Shown piece after piece: positions 33,114-42,354 of a DNA stretch of 51,665 nt. Numbering within the stretch: the stretch's first letter is position 1; every line of letters starts with the position of its first letter. The notes below the pieces were generated by a model. That model was not told the DNA's origin and searched no databases. It worked only from the letters and a program-made list of their open reading frames with translations. A program made the translations under genes and the position numbers. This DNA comes from a virus, in IMG/VR virus record IMGVR_UViG_3300028610_002655, positions 1 to 51,665 of that record; one strand, 5' to 3'.

Positions 33114-36100
33114 CTAACTTACGTTGACAGTTATACTAACTGGTGGTGATAATGCCGTTGGATTATCAACAGACTCCCAAACAAATACAGTAGCAGTGTA
33201 TGCTCCTGCTTCACTTGGTGTCCATGATACCGCTGGGCTGAATGATTGACCACTTGTTAATGAACCTGTAATCCAGTCTAATTTGACTGTAACACCGTCA
33301 CTATCCTGAACCTGTAACAAGTATGCGAATGCTTGCTCTCTATCCTGACCATTTATCAAGTCAGCAGTGAGTTGTACCTGTTGGTCAACTGTAACAACAT
33401 CTAAGCTGTTACCGAAGGCATCAACGGTTCTCAAGTTAGCAGCTGGTGCTCGCTCAAGAGGTGGTACTATCGTGCCGATTAGTGTAGTGGCAGTAATATC
33501 AAGTTCATCTGCAGTTGTGTACGGATCTGGTAGTGTATTGTCCTCATATTCTGCGGTGACAGTGTCACCTTCTGCGACTCTGAGTCTGTGACCAGATGAT
33601 TCATCGGAGGTTGTGAAGAACACAGTACCTTCGAATATTCCGGTTGCCTCATTAGTCTCAGTTACAGTAAGGTCAATACCTCCGGCATCGGAGTCAGACC
33701 ACACATCGACAGCAAAGTTGTCGACTGCTTCTGGATTAAAGTTCATATCTGGATCAATTATTCTAACAACACCTGTTCCGCTAGCTGGATAGCTTGCTTC
33801 AAGCCACTGAGTTTCACCTATATTCCATCTGATAAGTGCTGAACCAATTACAGTTTCATCCTCTGAGAATTCAAAGGATACTGTAAGTCCGTCATCATCA
33901 TCTGCTGGTAATAGTCCATCTGTTGGACCACCATTATCTAGGGATATAGCACCTGTTGCGTCTGTTTCAGTACCATCGCCATCTGCATCATGTTCAGGAA
34001 ATCCTGTAAGGATTACTTCACCTGTGAAGATGCCTGTGTCAGTTCCAGTTTCAACGAGTTTGTAATTGTCAATATCAGAACCTCGAGTTGAGACCTTTAT
34101 TGGGTCTGCAGCTGTGTTTCCAATTTCGTCAACTAAATCACCGTCAAAGTTGTGATCTGGAGCGACTATGGTAATGTAGACTTTATCAGTCCATGTGTAA
34201 ACTTTTTGGTCAAGCTCTACAGTTGCACCGAAGTTTGAAGTAAAGATTGTAACATTTACATCTTCATCTTCATCACCTACATAGTTTGATCCGGATGGAC
34301 CCCAATCAGTATATTCTAATACGATTTGTTCACCTCTGTTAAGGTTGTTACTATCTAGTTCCGCAGGAATCTCAATGACTACTTGGAAGATACCAGTAGA
34401 GTCACCAGTTTCTCTGAAGCTAGATGGTTCTGGATCAAAGTTAAGATCTTTACCCAATGTGGTAATAGCTGCATCAGAATCCCATTCAATCAAGTCCAAG
34501 GAATATGATTCTGCACCATCATTGTCCAAATCAAAGTCTGGCTCAATGAGTGTTAAAATCATATCAGAACCGATAAGATATACGGATTTGTCTGATTGCA
34601 ATACACCATTTCTTAGGTCAAATGTAGCTGAATCTGTGACAGTATTTGGTTCACCTGAAGCATCAGTTGGATCAGTGTATTCTACAGTGAGAATATCTCC
34701 TTGTAAGATACAATGTTTATCATCGTTTGATGCACCTGCAATACGGTCTGATACTATAGTACCTTTAGTAGTTGGACATGCTGAACTTACTGGGCCATCA
34801 GTGAATCTGATAGTCAAATCAAGTTCAAATATACCAGCATCAGGTGCAATCTCTAAGATTGGACCTAATTCTAGTGTATTATCAATTACATCCTCGCCTA
34901 TAGTAATTTGTTTACTATTTGCACTAGATGCTCCTGCTGTTGCAAGAACTACATGATTGGAGCCTCTACTAATAGTGACCTTTACAGGACCATTATCTGT
35001 AGATTCTTCTATCTTATCCTCACCATTTGGAGCTAAATCAAAGTCTGGATCATTGACTCTAATATGTACAGTCAAATCACCAACACCTAATTCACCACCA
35101 GCAGTAGCATGAAGTGGGAAGTATGATTCTCCTTCAGCGGATGTACCATATGGTACTGAATAGACAGTTCTATCAAATGCGACAGAACCTGTATTTGCAC
35201 TTATACCTGCAGAATCACCTGTTTCTATAGTTTCACCAGATGCATCTCTAAAGTCTTGATAGTTAACTTCAAGATCAACTCCTGTTACAGAATCGATTTT
35301 AAAGGTGTCACCATCAGGCTGACAGTATGTTTTTGGAATTTGGAATGTTCCAATAAATACACCAGTAGAGTCACCAGTTTCTATAATAGTACTCATAGAG
35401 CCAAATAGACCACTTGCACCATCGCAAGATTTCCATTTAGCATCATTGAAAGTAATATCAAGAAGTAATGATCTACCATCACCAATACTATCTGATTCTC
35501 TTACTACATAGACATCAGGAAGTTCGCTGTCGGTATTGAGATCAGGGTCGTTAACTGTTACAATAACAGTATCTGCAACTTTGTAGTTTGTACTATCAAA
35601 TGTTACCATACCCGAATAAGTTGGAGCATCTTCTTTGGCAGATATTGTGGTTTGTTCACCCTCATTATCTGTATCTAAGTAGACTATCTCAACTGCATCC
35701 TCATCAGTCAAATCTTCATGAACTATTACATCAAGCTCATCACCTATTGTTTCAAGGCTAGCGAATGTATCAGCATTAAAGATATTGATTTGATTTAGCA
35801 TAATGTATTCGACTGTACCAGTGTATATTCCACTAACTGAAGTAGTTTCTTCTGCTTCAAATCTGTATATTGCATCGTTGTAACGTTTACCATCACTTGA
35901 TTGTCCAAATGTAAGGATATCAAAGACGACGTTAAATGATTTACCTTTTAGACCTTCAGAATCAACTGTGATAACAAGATTTCCTGATGTTATATCATCA
36001 ATTACATCTTGATTAACGTAGATTAATCCTTGATCATCCAATTTTAATCCGTTAACGGATGCAGTTATTTGATTTAGGGATCTAATATCATAGTTAATCA

Positions 36101-37991
36101 GTGTATGGACACCATCGACATTTACAAAGTCATCTAGTATGTTAGAAGAGATTCCAGTATCAATTACAACTGTAGGGTTAGCATCAGGTGTAATGGGAGT
36201 GGCATCAATTCTTAATATTTTACTAAATTGTGTAACAGTAAATGTTGCTGGAGCATTAGTTGAAGCACTATTTAGTGAATCATTTGTAGCTTTAATTTGC
36301 TCAACCAAACTAGTTTGTTCAACAATTGCAATATCTAGCTTTGACTTTACTATTAATTCTGTAGGAGTAAATAATGCAGTAATCTCTTCTGCAATTTGAT
36401 TTACTCCAATAACTGCATTATCTAACAATGCCTGTTTGGCATCTATGGCTCCTTGTGTAGCACCTCGTAGCCATAAATCGTCAAGTTCAGTACTGTTAAC
36501 AATGACAAAGGCGTCCCACTTTGTTTGATTTGTGTTAAGAACAGCTGCATTGGTATTAGATTCAATTTCGGTCCAAGCGGTTTGATTGTCAAAAACCCAT
36601 TTATCTACAATGGTTTCTCTATCAGTTAATTCTTTGAGTGCATTGACTAAGTCAGTTGTATCCATTTGTCCAGTTATAGTAACAACACTTGTTGATTCAA
36701 GAGTTGTTGGACTACCAATTTCTATTGTTGGAATTACAGTAAAGATTGCATCACTAACATCAAAGTCATTGTCGAGTTTTGTGTTAGTATTTGCGTCTTG
36801 ATCTGTAATTACAACAGTAAGTGGTTCTCCAGAACTCCATTCACCATCAATGGATGCAATATCCATATCAATTGTACCACCAAAGTATTTTACAAAAATA
36901 CTTGATTTGTCAGCATTGTACTCAATAATTCCACTTTTGTCTCTTATTTTGGCATCAGTTGTAAACAAATCAGATTTATCTGAATCGTCTGTATTATCAA
37001 ATACACCACTATTTGGTGCTGATTCTGTAACTACTATAGCTGGTCCATAGTCAACTGATGTGAAATGATCATCGTTTGGTTTTAAAACGAGCACATTTTT
37101 TACATCAAGATCTAAGAATCCATTATCATCATAATACAAAGCATTTTGCTTTGCTGGTGTAATGTCAGCTAAAGTAGTGAGGTCAGTGGTTTCATCAACA
37201 ATACCATACCATGAAGTTTTATTCTCGACATTGAATGTCCAAGTATCTTCATCAGTAGGGTCGATGTTTAGTTGCATGTCATCAATGACTAGATGAATAT
37301 CTGCATTGTGTGCATAATCATTTTTGTCTAGACTGTATGATGCAAAGTCATCCATATCTTCTGTGTAGGTAAGACTGACTACTTGATCAGGACTACCACC
37401 ATAGATTACAGCAACTGTTTGAGCATCAGTGAAGGAGAATGTTTGGATAAATGGCCATTTGTCTTCATCTGAAGATTTAAGCTCAATTTGTCCCAAATCA
37501 CCTTCACCGCCAGGATTAGCATAAGAGTTTTTGTTGAGACTACGTTCATTGTTTAGAACATTTTGTCTATCATCTCCATTACAGAAAACCTCAGCTGCGT
37601 CATCAAAGTCACCCTTAACCGTAAGTGTTTTAGTACAATCTACACCAAAATCAATATTCGTGTTAGGTAAAGCATCTACTACATTTTGAGCAGCAACATA
37701 TGCATACCATGATCCATCATCGCCTTGTGCCATGACTAGATCATCACCATCAATAGTTACATTTGGTTGACCCTTTGATTCATCAGTTTGACGAATACTT
37801 GGATCATTCACAACAATCTCAAGGACCATTGGACCACCAAAGTTAACGCTTGACACATACAGATTTGCTGTTTGTGTTACTTCAGCTGAGGCAGTTGGCG
37901 TAAAGCCTGGAAAGGCAATAGTCATACCGCCTGCTAGCATGATTGTCATTAGTGTTAGACTAGTTATTTTTCGTTGTATTTCGTTATTCAT
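33114..37991 (-). CDS. Virus-encoded S-layer-like protein, 1,625 aa
   Basis: I choose ATG at 37991, about 28 nt after a TATA box. The signal peptide TSLTLMTIMLAGGMTIAF ends at about TASA-EVTQ. The mature part is a chain of Ig-like beta domains, acidic and rich in Asp, Thr and Gly, with recurring ETGDSTGIF(Q/I/T) and TVTVNDPDLNTDSEL motifs seen in the giant S-layer proteins of Nitrosopumilus-like archaea. A helical insert lies at about residues 485-605. There is no obvious C-terminal membrane anchor. Codon use looks richer in G+C than neighbours, as for a highly expressed host gene. It may coat infected cells or virions. Family match is by pattern. Confidence 0.85.
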   Translation of the reverse strand: MNNEIQRKITSLTLMTIMLAGGMTIAFPGFTPTASAEVTQTANLYVSSVNFGGPMVLEIVVNDPSIRQTDESKGQPNVTIDGDDLVMAQGDDGSWYAYVAAQNVVDALPNTNIDFGVDCTKTLTVKGDFDDAAEVFCNGDDRQNVLNNERSLNKNSYANPGGEGDLGQIELKSSDEDKWPFIQTFSFTDAQTVAVIYGGSPDQVVSLTYTEDMDDFASYSLDKNDYAHNADIHLVIDDMQLNIDPTDEDTWTFNVENKTSWYGIVDETTDLTTLADITPAKQNALYYDDNGFLDLDVKNVLVLKPNDDHFTSVDYGPAIVVTESAPNSGVFDNTDDSDKSDLFTTDAKIRDKSGIIEYNADKSSIFVKYFGGTIDMDIASIDGEWSSGEPLTVVITDQDANTNTKLDNDFDVSDAIFTVIPTIEIGSPTTLESTSVVTITGQMDTTDLVNALKELTDRETIVDKWVFDNQTAWTEIESNTNAAVLNTNQTKWDAFVIVNSTELDDLWLRGATQGAIDAKQALLDNAVIGVNQIAEEITALFTPTELIVKSKLDIAIVEQTSLVEQIKATNDSLNSASTNAPATFTVTQFSKILRIDATPITPDANPTVVIDTGISSNILDDFVNVDGVHTLINYDIRSLNQITASVNGLKLDDQGLIYVNQDVIDDITSGNLVITVDSEGLKGKSFNVVFDILTFGQSSDGKRYNDAIYRFEAEETTSVSGIYTGTVEYIMLNQINIFNADTFASLETIGDELDVIVHEDLTDEDAVEIVYLDTDNEGEQTTISAKEDAPTYSGMVTFDSTNYKVADTVIVTVNDPDLNTDSELPDVYVVRESDSIGDGRSLLLDITFNDAKWKSCDGASGLFGSMSTIIETGDSTGVFIGTFQIPKTYCQPDGDTFKIDSVTGVDLEVNYQDFRDASGETIETGDSAGISANTGSVAFDRTVYSVPYGTSAEGESYFPLHATAGGELGVGDLTVHIRVNDPDFDLAPNGEDKIEESTDNGPVKVTISRGSNHVVLATAGASSANSKQITIGEDVIDNTLELGPILEIAPDAGIFELDLTIRFTDGPVSSACPTTKGTIVSDRIAGASNDDKHCILQGDILTVEYTDPTDASGEPNTVTDSATFDLRNGVLQSDKSVYLIGSDMILTLIEPDFDLDNDGAESYSLDLIEWDSDAAITTLGKDLNFDPEPSSFRETGDSTGIFQVVIEIPAELDSNNLNRGEQIVLEYTDWGPSGSNYVGDEDEDVNVTIFTSNFGATVELDQKVYTWTDKVYITIVAPDHNFDGDLVDEIGNTAADPIKVSTRGSDIDNYKLVETGTDTGIFTGEVILTGFPEHDADGDGTETDATGAISLDNGGPTDGLLPADDDDGLTVSFEFSEDETVIGSALIRWNIGETQWLEASYPASGTGVVRIIDPDMNFNPEAVDNFAVDVWSDSDAGGIDLTVTETNEATGIFEGTVFFTTSDESSGHRLRVAEGDTVTAEYEDNTLPDPYTTADELDITATTLIGTIVPPLERAPAANLRTVDAFGNSLDVVTVDQQVQLTADLINGQDREQAFAYLLQVQDSDGVTVKLDWITGSLTSGQSFSPAVSWTPSEAGAYTATVFVWESVDNPTALSPPVSITVNVS

Positions 37992-38006
37992 GTTATTAGT
38001 TTTCAA

Positions 38007-38210
38007 TTAAAAAGTTAGTATATAAAATGAATGAACGATTGATTCTTGATTTTGCCAAATATTTTATAAATTATTAAATTAGCAAAGTGAACAGGCATCA
38101 AATGAAAAGTTCAAACCAAACTACTGCTGACAATTCTGAGGGTATTTGGATATTTCCCTATCTAGCCTGTTCATCTATTGATTTGAAAAGAACTTTAAAA
38201 ACATATAGTA
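38007..38210 (-). promoter_or_regulatory. Promoter region of the S-layer-like gene
   Basis: TATA box TTTATATA (minus strand, 38019-38026) sits 28 nt before the ATG at 37991, giving a leaderless or very short leader. An inverted repeat TGAACAGGC (38088-38096) and GCCTGTTCA (38165-38173) flanks the upstream stretch. A weak plus-strand frame of about 46 codons (from 38102) crosses it, which I do not call. Confidence 0.6.
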
Positions 38211-38789
38211 TTATTTTTTTGTTAATGAAGCGATATTTCTAGGATCAAAGAGAACTATACTATCACAATCCCATGTGTTAAAAATAGTGTGCATATGCAG
38301 CTTCCATGAATTCTCATAGTATATTCCATCACAAATATTAAATGCATTGGACCATATCATTTTGGGTGTAACTGGATTACCTTTTTTGAATTGCTCAAAT
38401 TGATAATGTGAAAAATTAACCAAGTCACTAATATTAAACTGGAATCCTGGATTATAATCTCTAATGTCAGGTAGTAAAAATTGTACCAATTCATCAGCAT
38501 CATCAACTGTTGATATTCTGATAAATAACAGATTTGCCTTGAGATACACATTACATATTGTTGAATTTTGTATGTCTCGGAATTCCTCTGATTCACACCA
38601 TCTCTCCCAATCACCATTTACTGATATCCAAAATCCAGGTGGTTTGTAAATTAATGCCTTATCCCCTAGATCGGATAGCATGATATCATTTTTTATCATA
38701 CCCTCATATCCTTTTTGTGTGGTTGTATGGGTTAGAGGTGCTGTGATGTACTGAGAATTAATAAAATTCAATTGACATTCCATTCTCAC
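38211..38789 (-). CDS. Unknown protein, 192 aa
   Basis: GTG at 38789 overlaps the upstream stop; ATG at 38783 is possible. Mixed alpha/beta with KALIYKPPGFWISVNGDWER, ISTVDDADELVQFLLPD and a final DCDSIVLFDPRNI. No signal peptide. I see no family. It lies upstream of the S-layer gene, downstream of the membrane protein with which it overlaps. Confidence 0.6.
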   Translation of the reverse strand: MRMECQLNFINSQYITAPLTHTTTQKGYEGMIKNDIMLSDLGDKALIYKPPGFWISVNGDWERWCESEEFRDIQNSTICNVYLKANLLFIRISTVDDADELVQFLLPDIRDYNPGFQFNISDLVNFSHYQFEQFKKGNPVTPKMIWSNAFNICDGIYYENSWKLHMHTIFNTWDCDSIVLFDPRNIASLTKK

Positions 38790-39367
38790 CTTAATGTCTC
38801 AACATCTGCTGGTTTGTAAAACTGTAATACAGGACAATACTTTCCTTTTCTTGCTTTAAGATATTCTAGTGCTAGGTTGTGATGTTTTGGTTTTTGATTT
38901 TCCATTAATTTAATTTTGTATTTTCTTGCACGATTTTCAACTAAATAATTTATAATTGCATTACCAAAAATTAAAAAGAATGCCAACCCAAACTGAAAGG
39001 CCATCAGATAATAATTCTCTCGAAACAAATACACTATACCAGCCCCAAACATTGCAGCACTAGCGATTACTCTTACTAGTTTTGAGCTTACTTTAATTGC
39101 AGGCCATTTTATTTTAATTGGCCTTTTATGATATAGGGCATCAAGAAAATTATAAACAGGCACACACACTTTTCTGATTACCACCATAGAGGGATATGCA
39201 TAACAACACAAAACTACACTCCAGAAATATTTACAGAGTGTGATATTTTTTGGTACAATCTTTACGCCAAAATGCTCATAATCTTTTGCATACTTTTGAA
39301 AGTACCATTTACCCATAACATAAAACACTAGTCTATAATGCCAGGATCTTACGCTGATAGGATTCAA
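38786..39367 (-). CDS. Two-span membrane protein, 193 aa
   Basis: TTG at 39367, 21 nt below a TATA box. Early segment ITLCKYFWSVVLCCYAYPSM (about 40-60), then hydrophobic VRVIASAAMFGAGIVYLF and YYLMAFQFGLAFFLIFGNAI (about 103-158) make two membrane helices. A basic tail follows. Function unknown; a TGATCA-type operator sits just upstream of the TATA box. Confidence 0.65.
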   Translation of the reverse strand: MNPISVRSWHYRLVFYVMGKWYFQKYAKDYEHFGVKIVPKNITLCKYFWSVVLCCYAYPSMVVIRKVCVPVYNFLDALYHKRPIKIKWPAIKVSSKLVRVIASAAMFGAGIVYLFRENYYLMAFQFGLAFFLIFGNAIINYLVENRARKYKIKLMENQKPKHHNLALEYLKARKGKYCPVLQFYKPADVETLR

Positions 39368-39405
39368 TGTAATTTTAATAATTTCAGATATAAAATAAAA
39401 TACTT

Positions 39406-39425
39406 TGATCTATTTGGATTGATCA
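39406..39425. promoter_or_regulatory. TGATCA-type palindrome before membrane-protein gene
   Basis: TGATCTAT-TTGG-ATTGATCA, one mismatch from perfect. It is the same element, in opposite orientation, as the perfect palindrome at 41825-41844 (centre CCAA). Confidence 0.65.
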
Positions 39426-39482
39426 ATTATTCATAAATCATCATACAGTGTAAGGAATTTACAGTGATCATACTTGTTTTTT

Positions 39483-39626
39483 TGGTTTTCATAACTTAGA
39501 TACTTCGTATGGGATTCATGGTTTTCATGCCATTTACAACTCGTATGAGATTTGTGGTTTTCAAACAGATTTCACCTCATATTCTTCTTTTGGTTTTCAT
39601 ATGATGGGTACTTCATTTCAATCATC
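39483..39626. repeat. Four 36-bp tandem repeats beginning TGGTTTTCA
   Basis: TGGTTTTCAT or CAA begins at 39483, 39519, 39555 and 39591, exactly 36 bp apart. Columns 22-30 share a weaker YTCRTAT motif, and the rest varies. The array runs into the 3' end of the IS110-like gene at 39618. No long open frame crosses it. Confidence 0.75.
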
Positions 39627-40508
39627 TGTAAATGCCTCAACTGTACTATGTTGTAAGAGTTGTTTAGTATATGGCTCTGTTGTTTCTAATCCTTGTTGCC
39701 TTCGCCAAGTTTGCCATAAATGAACAAGAAATATCTTTACTGTCTTTCGCATGGCAATATTAACAATGTGACTGTCTGTGTGTTTTGGGTTTTTTCTTCT
39801 TTCTTTCTTTTTGATTTTATCATATAGTTTTCTGTACTTACATCTGTTAGGTGAACACATTACAAATGATCTTCCAACTTTCCAAGCAACTTGCCTTAGT
39901 CTAGGATTCCAGTTTATTTGATAACCTGAAATCTTTTTCTGTATGGTATATTCAGTCATACTATTACACACTGGACATTTTAGAAACGGGTGTAACATCT
40001 TGGCTGTTTTTCCTGTGTGATATTCTTTTATGATAAATGTTGGTTTTTTACAATTAGGACAGAAATTATTTCCACCATACCCAGCATATTGGTGTAAACT
40101 GGATGGATGCTGATATTTTTCAATATCATCAATGTATGCTATCAATCCAGCAGAAAGTAGTACGTCAATACCTGTTATTTTTACTAAATATTGGTTATGT
40201 AATGCATAATTTTTTAGTTGATTTCTTAACAATCGTTCAATGTCTTTCTCAAAAGATTGCGCGTTCCCAAAGATTGTAGTAATTCCATAAATAGATAATT
40301 CATCCTCAGTTAGTGAATGTTCACGTTTTGAAGCTCTTATTCTTGCTTGTGTTTGTATTCTTTGTCCTTGAAAATCATAGTAAATATCAACTAGATTCCT
40401 TAACAAGTATGGTGGGATTTCATCAGTGTCTTTAAATGGTATAGGAACTTTCTTTTTGATTTTTGCCTTTCTTTGCTTACTCTTTATCTTTGACAATTCC
40501 CTTCTCAA
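39618..40508 (-). CDS. IS110-type C-terminal (Tnp20) domain protein with zinc insert
   Basis: 296 residues from TTG at 40508 (TTG at 40496 also possible). From about residue 108 it matches the Transposase_20 domain of IS110/IS116 transposases: YLVKITGIDVLLSAGLIAYI, PSSLHQYAGYG, then RLRQVAWKVGRSFV and MRKTVKIFLVHLWQTWR. A two-knuckle zinc insert (Cys150-153, Cys178-181) splits it. The DEDD/RuvC-like catalytic half of real IS110 enzymes is not seen; the N terminus is basic and helical. It seems a domesticated DNA-binding or recombination protein. No flanking IS ends were found. Confidence 0.75.
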   Translation of the reverse strand: MRRELSKIKSKQRKAKIKKKVPIPFKDTDEIPPYLLRNLVDIYYDFQGQRIQTQARIRASKREHSLTEDELSIYGITTIFGNAQSFEKDIERLLRNQLKNYALHNQYLVKITGIDVLLSAGLIAYIDDIEKYQHPSSLHQYAGYGGNNFCPNCKKPTFIIKEYHTGKTAKMLHPFLKCPVCNSMTEYTIQKKISGYQINWNPRLRQVAWKVGRSFVMCSPNRCKYRKLYDKIKKKERRKNPKHTDSHIVNIAMRKTVKIFLVHLWQTWRRQQGLETTEPYTKQLLQHSTVEAFTDD

Positions 40509-41340
40509 GGTACAAGCTTACTTTGGGGCCTGCCACATCAATGATGTAATGGTATATTCCGCGCATTGCATGATTGTCTCTCTTCTCTGCTAGCTCACGA
40601 ATTTTTTCTGATTTTACTAGTATATCACCTAGTGCAATCATGCCATCTTCTGCTATGTCATTCTCATAGTATATTCTAAAGAAATTTCTCATTATTGTAT
40701 AATGGTAAAATATCGACTCAGGATTAGTTGCTATCTTGGCTAAGAGTGGAATAAATTTTTTCAGCGCTGTTATATCTTGTGGAATAATTGATTGTAAAAA
40801 GTCATCAATATGCATTGGTCTGAGTGGTCTAATGGATGTAGACTTTGCATAGTGCAGACAATTAATGGCAACTGCATATCTTATCTTACTACCTTTAGTG
40901 TAATGCTCACAGTACTCTCGTAGATCATTAAAAAATTTGATCGAACCACTATCTAGTGCTTTGAGATGATCAGCTAAAGTTAGTGGTTTACCAAGGTTTA
41001 GTCTGCGATAAATCTCTCGGCTATTACCACCAGTGTATACAAATAATATCAGATCATATGTTGTTAATGCCCAAAAATCCCTAGCGTATTTTAGTCCCTC
41101 TATTCTGTGCTGGCCATCAATTACATCATATTTGGATGGACCACTAGAATGGACTAGCCGTAATACATTATCAGTGAATTTATTATCAATTATAGCATGA
41201 GCAATTTTGTGTACCTTTTGCTTTGAGACTCGTCTCTCAAATGAAGCATAAGCAAATGTCTCTTCAATCTTTGATAGATCAAAGTTTTTGAGTGTAACAA
41301 TTTTTGCCTCTGGTGGCATGTAAACCTGTTTGTTACTCAA
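40477..41340 (-). CDS. DGQHR/ParB-like protein, 287 aa
   Basis: TTG at 41340 with a GGTGGAG site. The motif YDVIDGQHRIEGLKYARDFW at 71-90 is the ParB/DGQHR signature. A TGGNSREIYRRLNLGKPLTL segment and a helical C-terminal half follow. ParB-like enzymes bind DNA, hydrolyse CTP or act as nucleases; this one is next to the Tnp20 gene, overlapping by 32 nt. It may act with it in DNA processing or in plasmid-like partition. ParA is not seen. Confidence 0.7.
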   Translation of the reverse strand: MSNKQVYMPPEAKIVTLKNFDLSKIEETFAYASFERRVSKQKVHKIAHAIIDNKFTDNVLRLVHSSGPSKYDVIDGQHRIEGLKYARDFWALTTYDLILFVYTGGNSREIYRRLNLGKPLTLADHLKALDSGSIKFFNDLREYCEHYTKGSKIRYAVAINCLHYAKSTSIRPLRPMHIDDFLQSIIPQDITALKKFIPLLAKIATNPESIFYHYTIMRNFFRIYYENDIAEDGMIALGDILVKSEKIRELAEKRDNHAMRGIYHYIIDVAGPKVSLYLEKGIVKDKE

Positions 41341-41815
41341 TGCTCCACCCTTTTGGATATAGATGATTTTCCTTTACTATTTGGTCAGTTTCGACCTTAA
41401 AATTATAGAACCTGATTAGTTGTATTACTTGTAATGGTTTAAAATGCAACAGCACACGTCTTCTTTCATCACATATTCCCATTGCGTAAAGTGGTGTTCC
41501 CAGAATTACTTCAACCTCTTTTACTTTTAGTCGTACCATATACTGCATTTGATGTCTTCCATCTTTGTGGATTTTCAAATGCAAAGCTATTATTCCATTA
41601 TTGACTGACCATTGATTGTTAATGTCAATCTCCATGTTATTCCATTGTCGTAAAAATGGGTGGTGGTTTTTATCATCATCTTCAATACATAATATTTTAC
41701 CAACATACTTTGATTGACAAAGATAAACTCTATGATTATACATTGGCGCATCTCTTGGATTATGAGATATTGTATAACTTCCTTCTCTCACATGTTTATA
41801 AAAAAATAATATCAT
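41333..41815 (-). CDS. Unknown protein, 160 aa
   Basis: ATG at 41815. Beta-rich with KYVGKILCIEDDDKNHHPFL, NNGIIALHLKIHKDGRHQMQ and a hydrophobic IRFYNFKVETDQIV end. First gene of the three-gene unit with DGQHR and Tnp20 genes, under a TGATCA palindrome. Function unknown. Confidence 0.6.
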   Translation of the reverse strand: MILFFYKHVREGSYTISHNPRDAPMYNHRVYLCQSKYVGKILCIEDDDKNHHPFLRQWNNMEIDINNQWSVNNGIIALHLKIHKDGRHQMQYMVRLKVKEVEVILGTPLYAMGICDERRRVLLHFKPLQVIQLIRFYNFKVETDQIVKENHLYPKGWSIE

Positions 41816-41824
41816 TTAAGATTC

Positions 41825-41844
41825 TGATCAATCCAAATTGATCA
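41825..41844. promoter_or_regulatory. Perfect TGATCAAT-N4-ATTGATCA palindrome
   Basis: TGATCAAT-CCAA-ATTGATCA, 8-bp perfect arms, lies 10-29 bp upstream of the ATG at 41815. A TATTATAAT-like box lies just further upstream, so the site covers the probable transcription start. Confidence 0.7.
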
Positions 41845-41863
41845 CATTATAATAAAAAAAGAA

Positions 41864-42040
41864 TTAGAGCCTTTTACGGATCTTCTCTAATTTTGATATG
41901 ATTTGTGTGATGTTTTTCTTTACACCCTTTGCTTCACCACGAATATATGACCTTGCAAGCTGACTCACATCAGCTCCAATTCCAAAGAGTATGTATGCAA
42001 CATCAAGTTTTTCCTTACAGATTTCCCAGTGATTTGCCAT
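41864..42040 (-). CDS. Small helical protein, 58 aa
   Basis: ATG at 42040 (TAATG overlap). MANHWEICKEKLDVAYILFG then LARSYIRGEAKGVKKNITQI and a basic end. Three helices, no motif. Function unknown. Confidence 0.55.
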   Translation of the reverse strand: MANHWEICKEKLDVAYILFGIGADVSQLARSYIRGEAKGVKKNITQIISKLEKIRKRL

Positions 42041-42354
42041 TATGTTACCAGCTGTATGTGTGGGTGTACTTTGAGATATTCACGCTCAGCTCGAGTTAGG
42101 GGTTCAAGACAATAAAGATCAAAATGTTTTCGCATGTTTGATTCTCGTCTTGCCATAGGACTAAAGAATACACCATTTTTTGATTCATTGTAATAGATAC
42201 CTTTGGTTCCATCCATACAATAGATGTATTGTGTTTTGCCTTTTCGCAGTGTTCTGCGTGAAGTTTTGATAGCAACTAGAATCATTGCCTTACCATTTAT
42301 TTTTTTTACAGATGAGAAAAATGTTTCCCTATCTGCTATTTTGGAGTAATACAT
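42040..42354 (-). CDS. Small protein, 104 aa
   Basis: ATG at 42354 (TAATG overlap). Beta-rich, basic (MILVAIKTSRRTLRKGKTQY) with an EREYLKVHPHIQL end. Function unknown. Confidence 0.55.
   Translation of the reverse strand: MYYSKIADRETFFSSVKKINGKAMILVAIKTSRRTLRKGKTQYIYCMDGTKGIYYNESKNGVFFSPMARRESNMRKHFDLYCLEPLTRAEREYLKVHPHIQLVT

Noticed and set aside
33367-37050. Several plus-strand open frames inside the S-layer gene
   Set aside because: They are antisense shadows caused by the Thr/Ser/Asp-rich repeats of the minus-strand gene; no promoters or ribosome sites.
38102-38242. Plus-strand frame of about 46 codons upstream of the S-layer gene
   Set aside because: Overlaps the 3' end of a minus-strand gene and has no recognisable start signal.
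39483-39626. CRISPR array at the 36-bp repeats
   Set aside because: The constant part is only about 10 bp, there are four units, and no Cas genes are nearby.
39618-40508. Active insertion sequence IS110
   Set aside because: The catalytic N-terminal half is not seen and no end repeats or target duplications were found.
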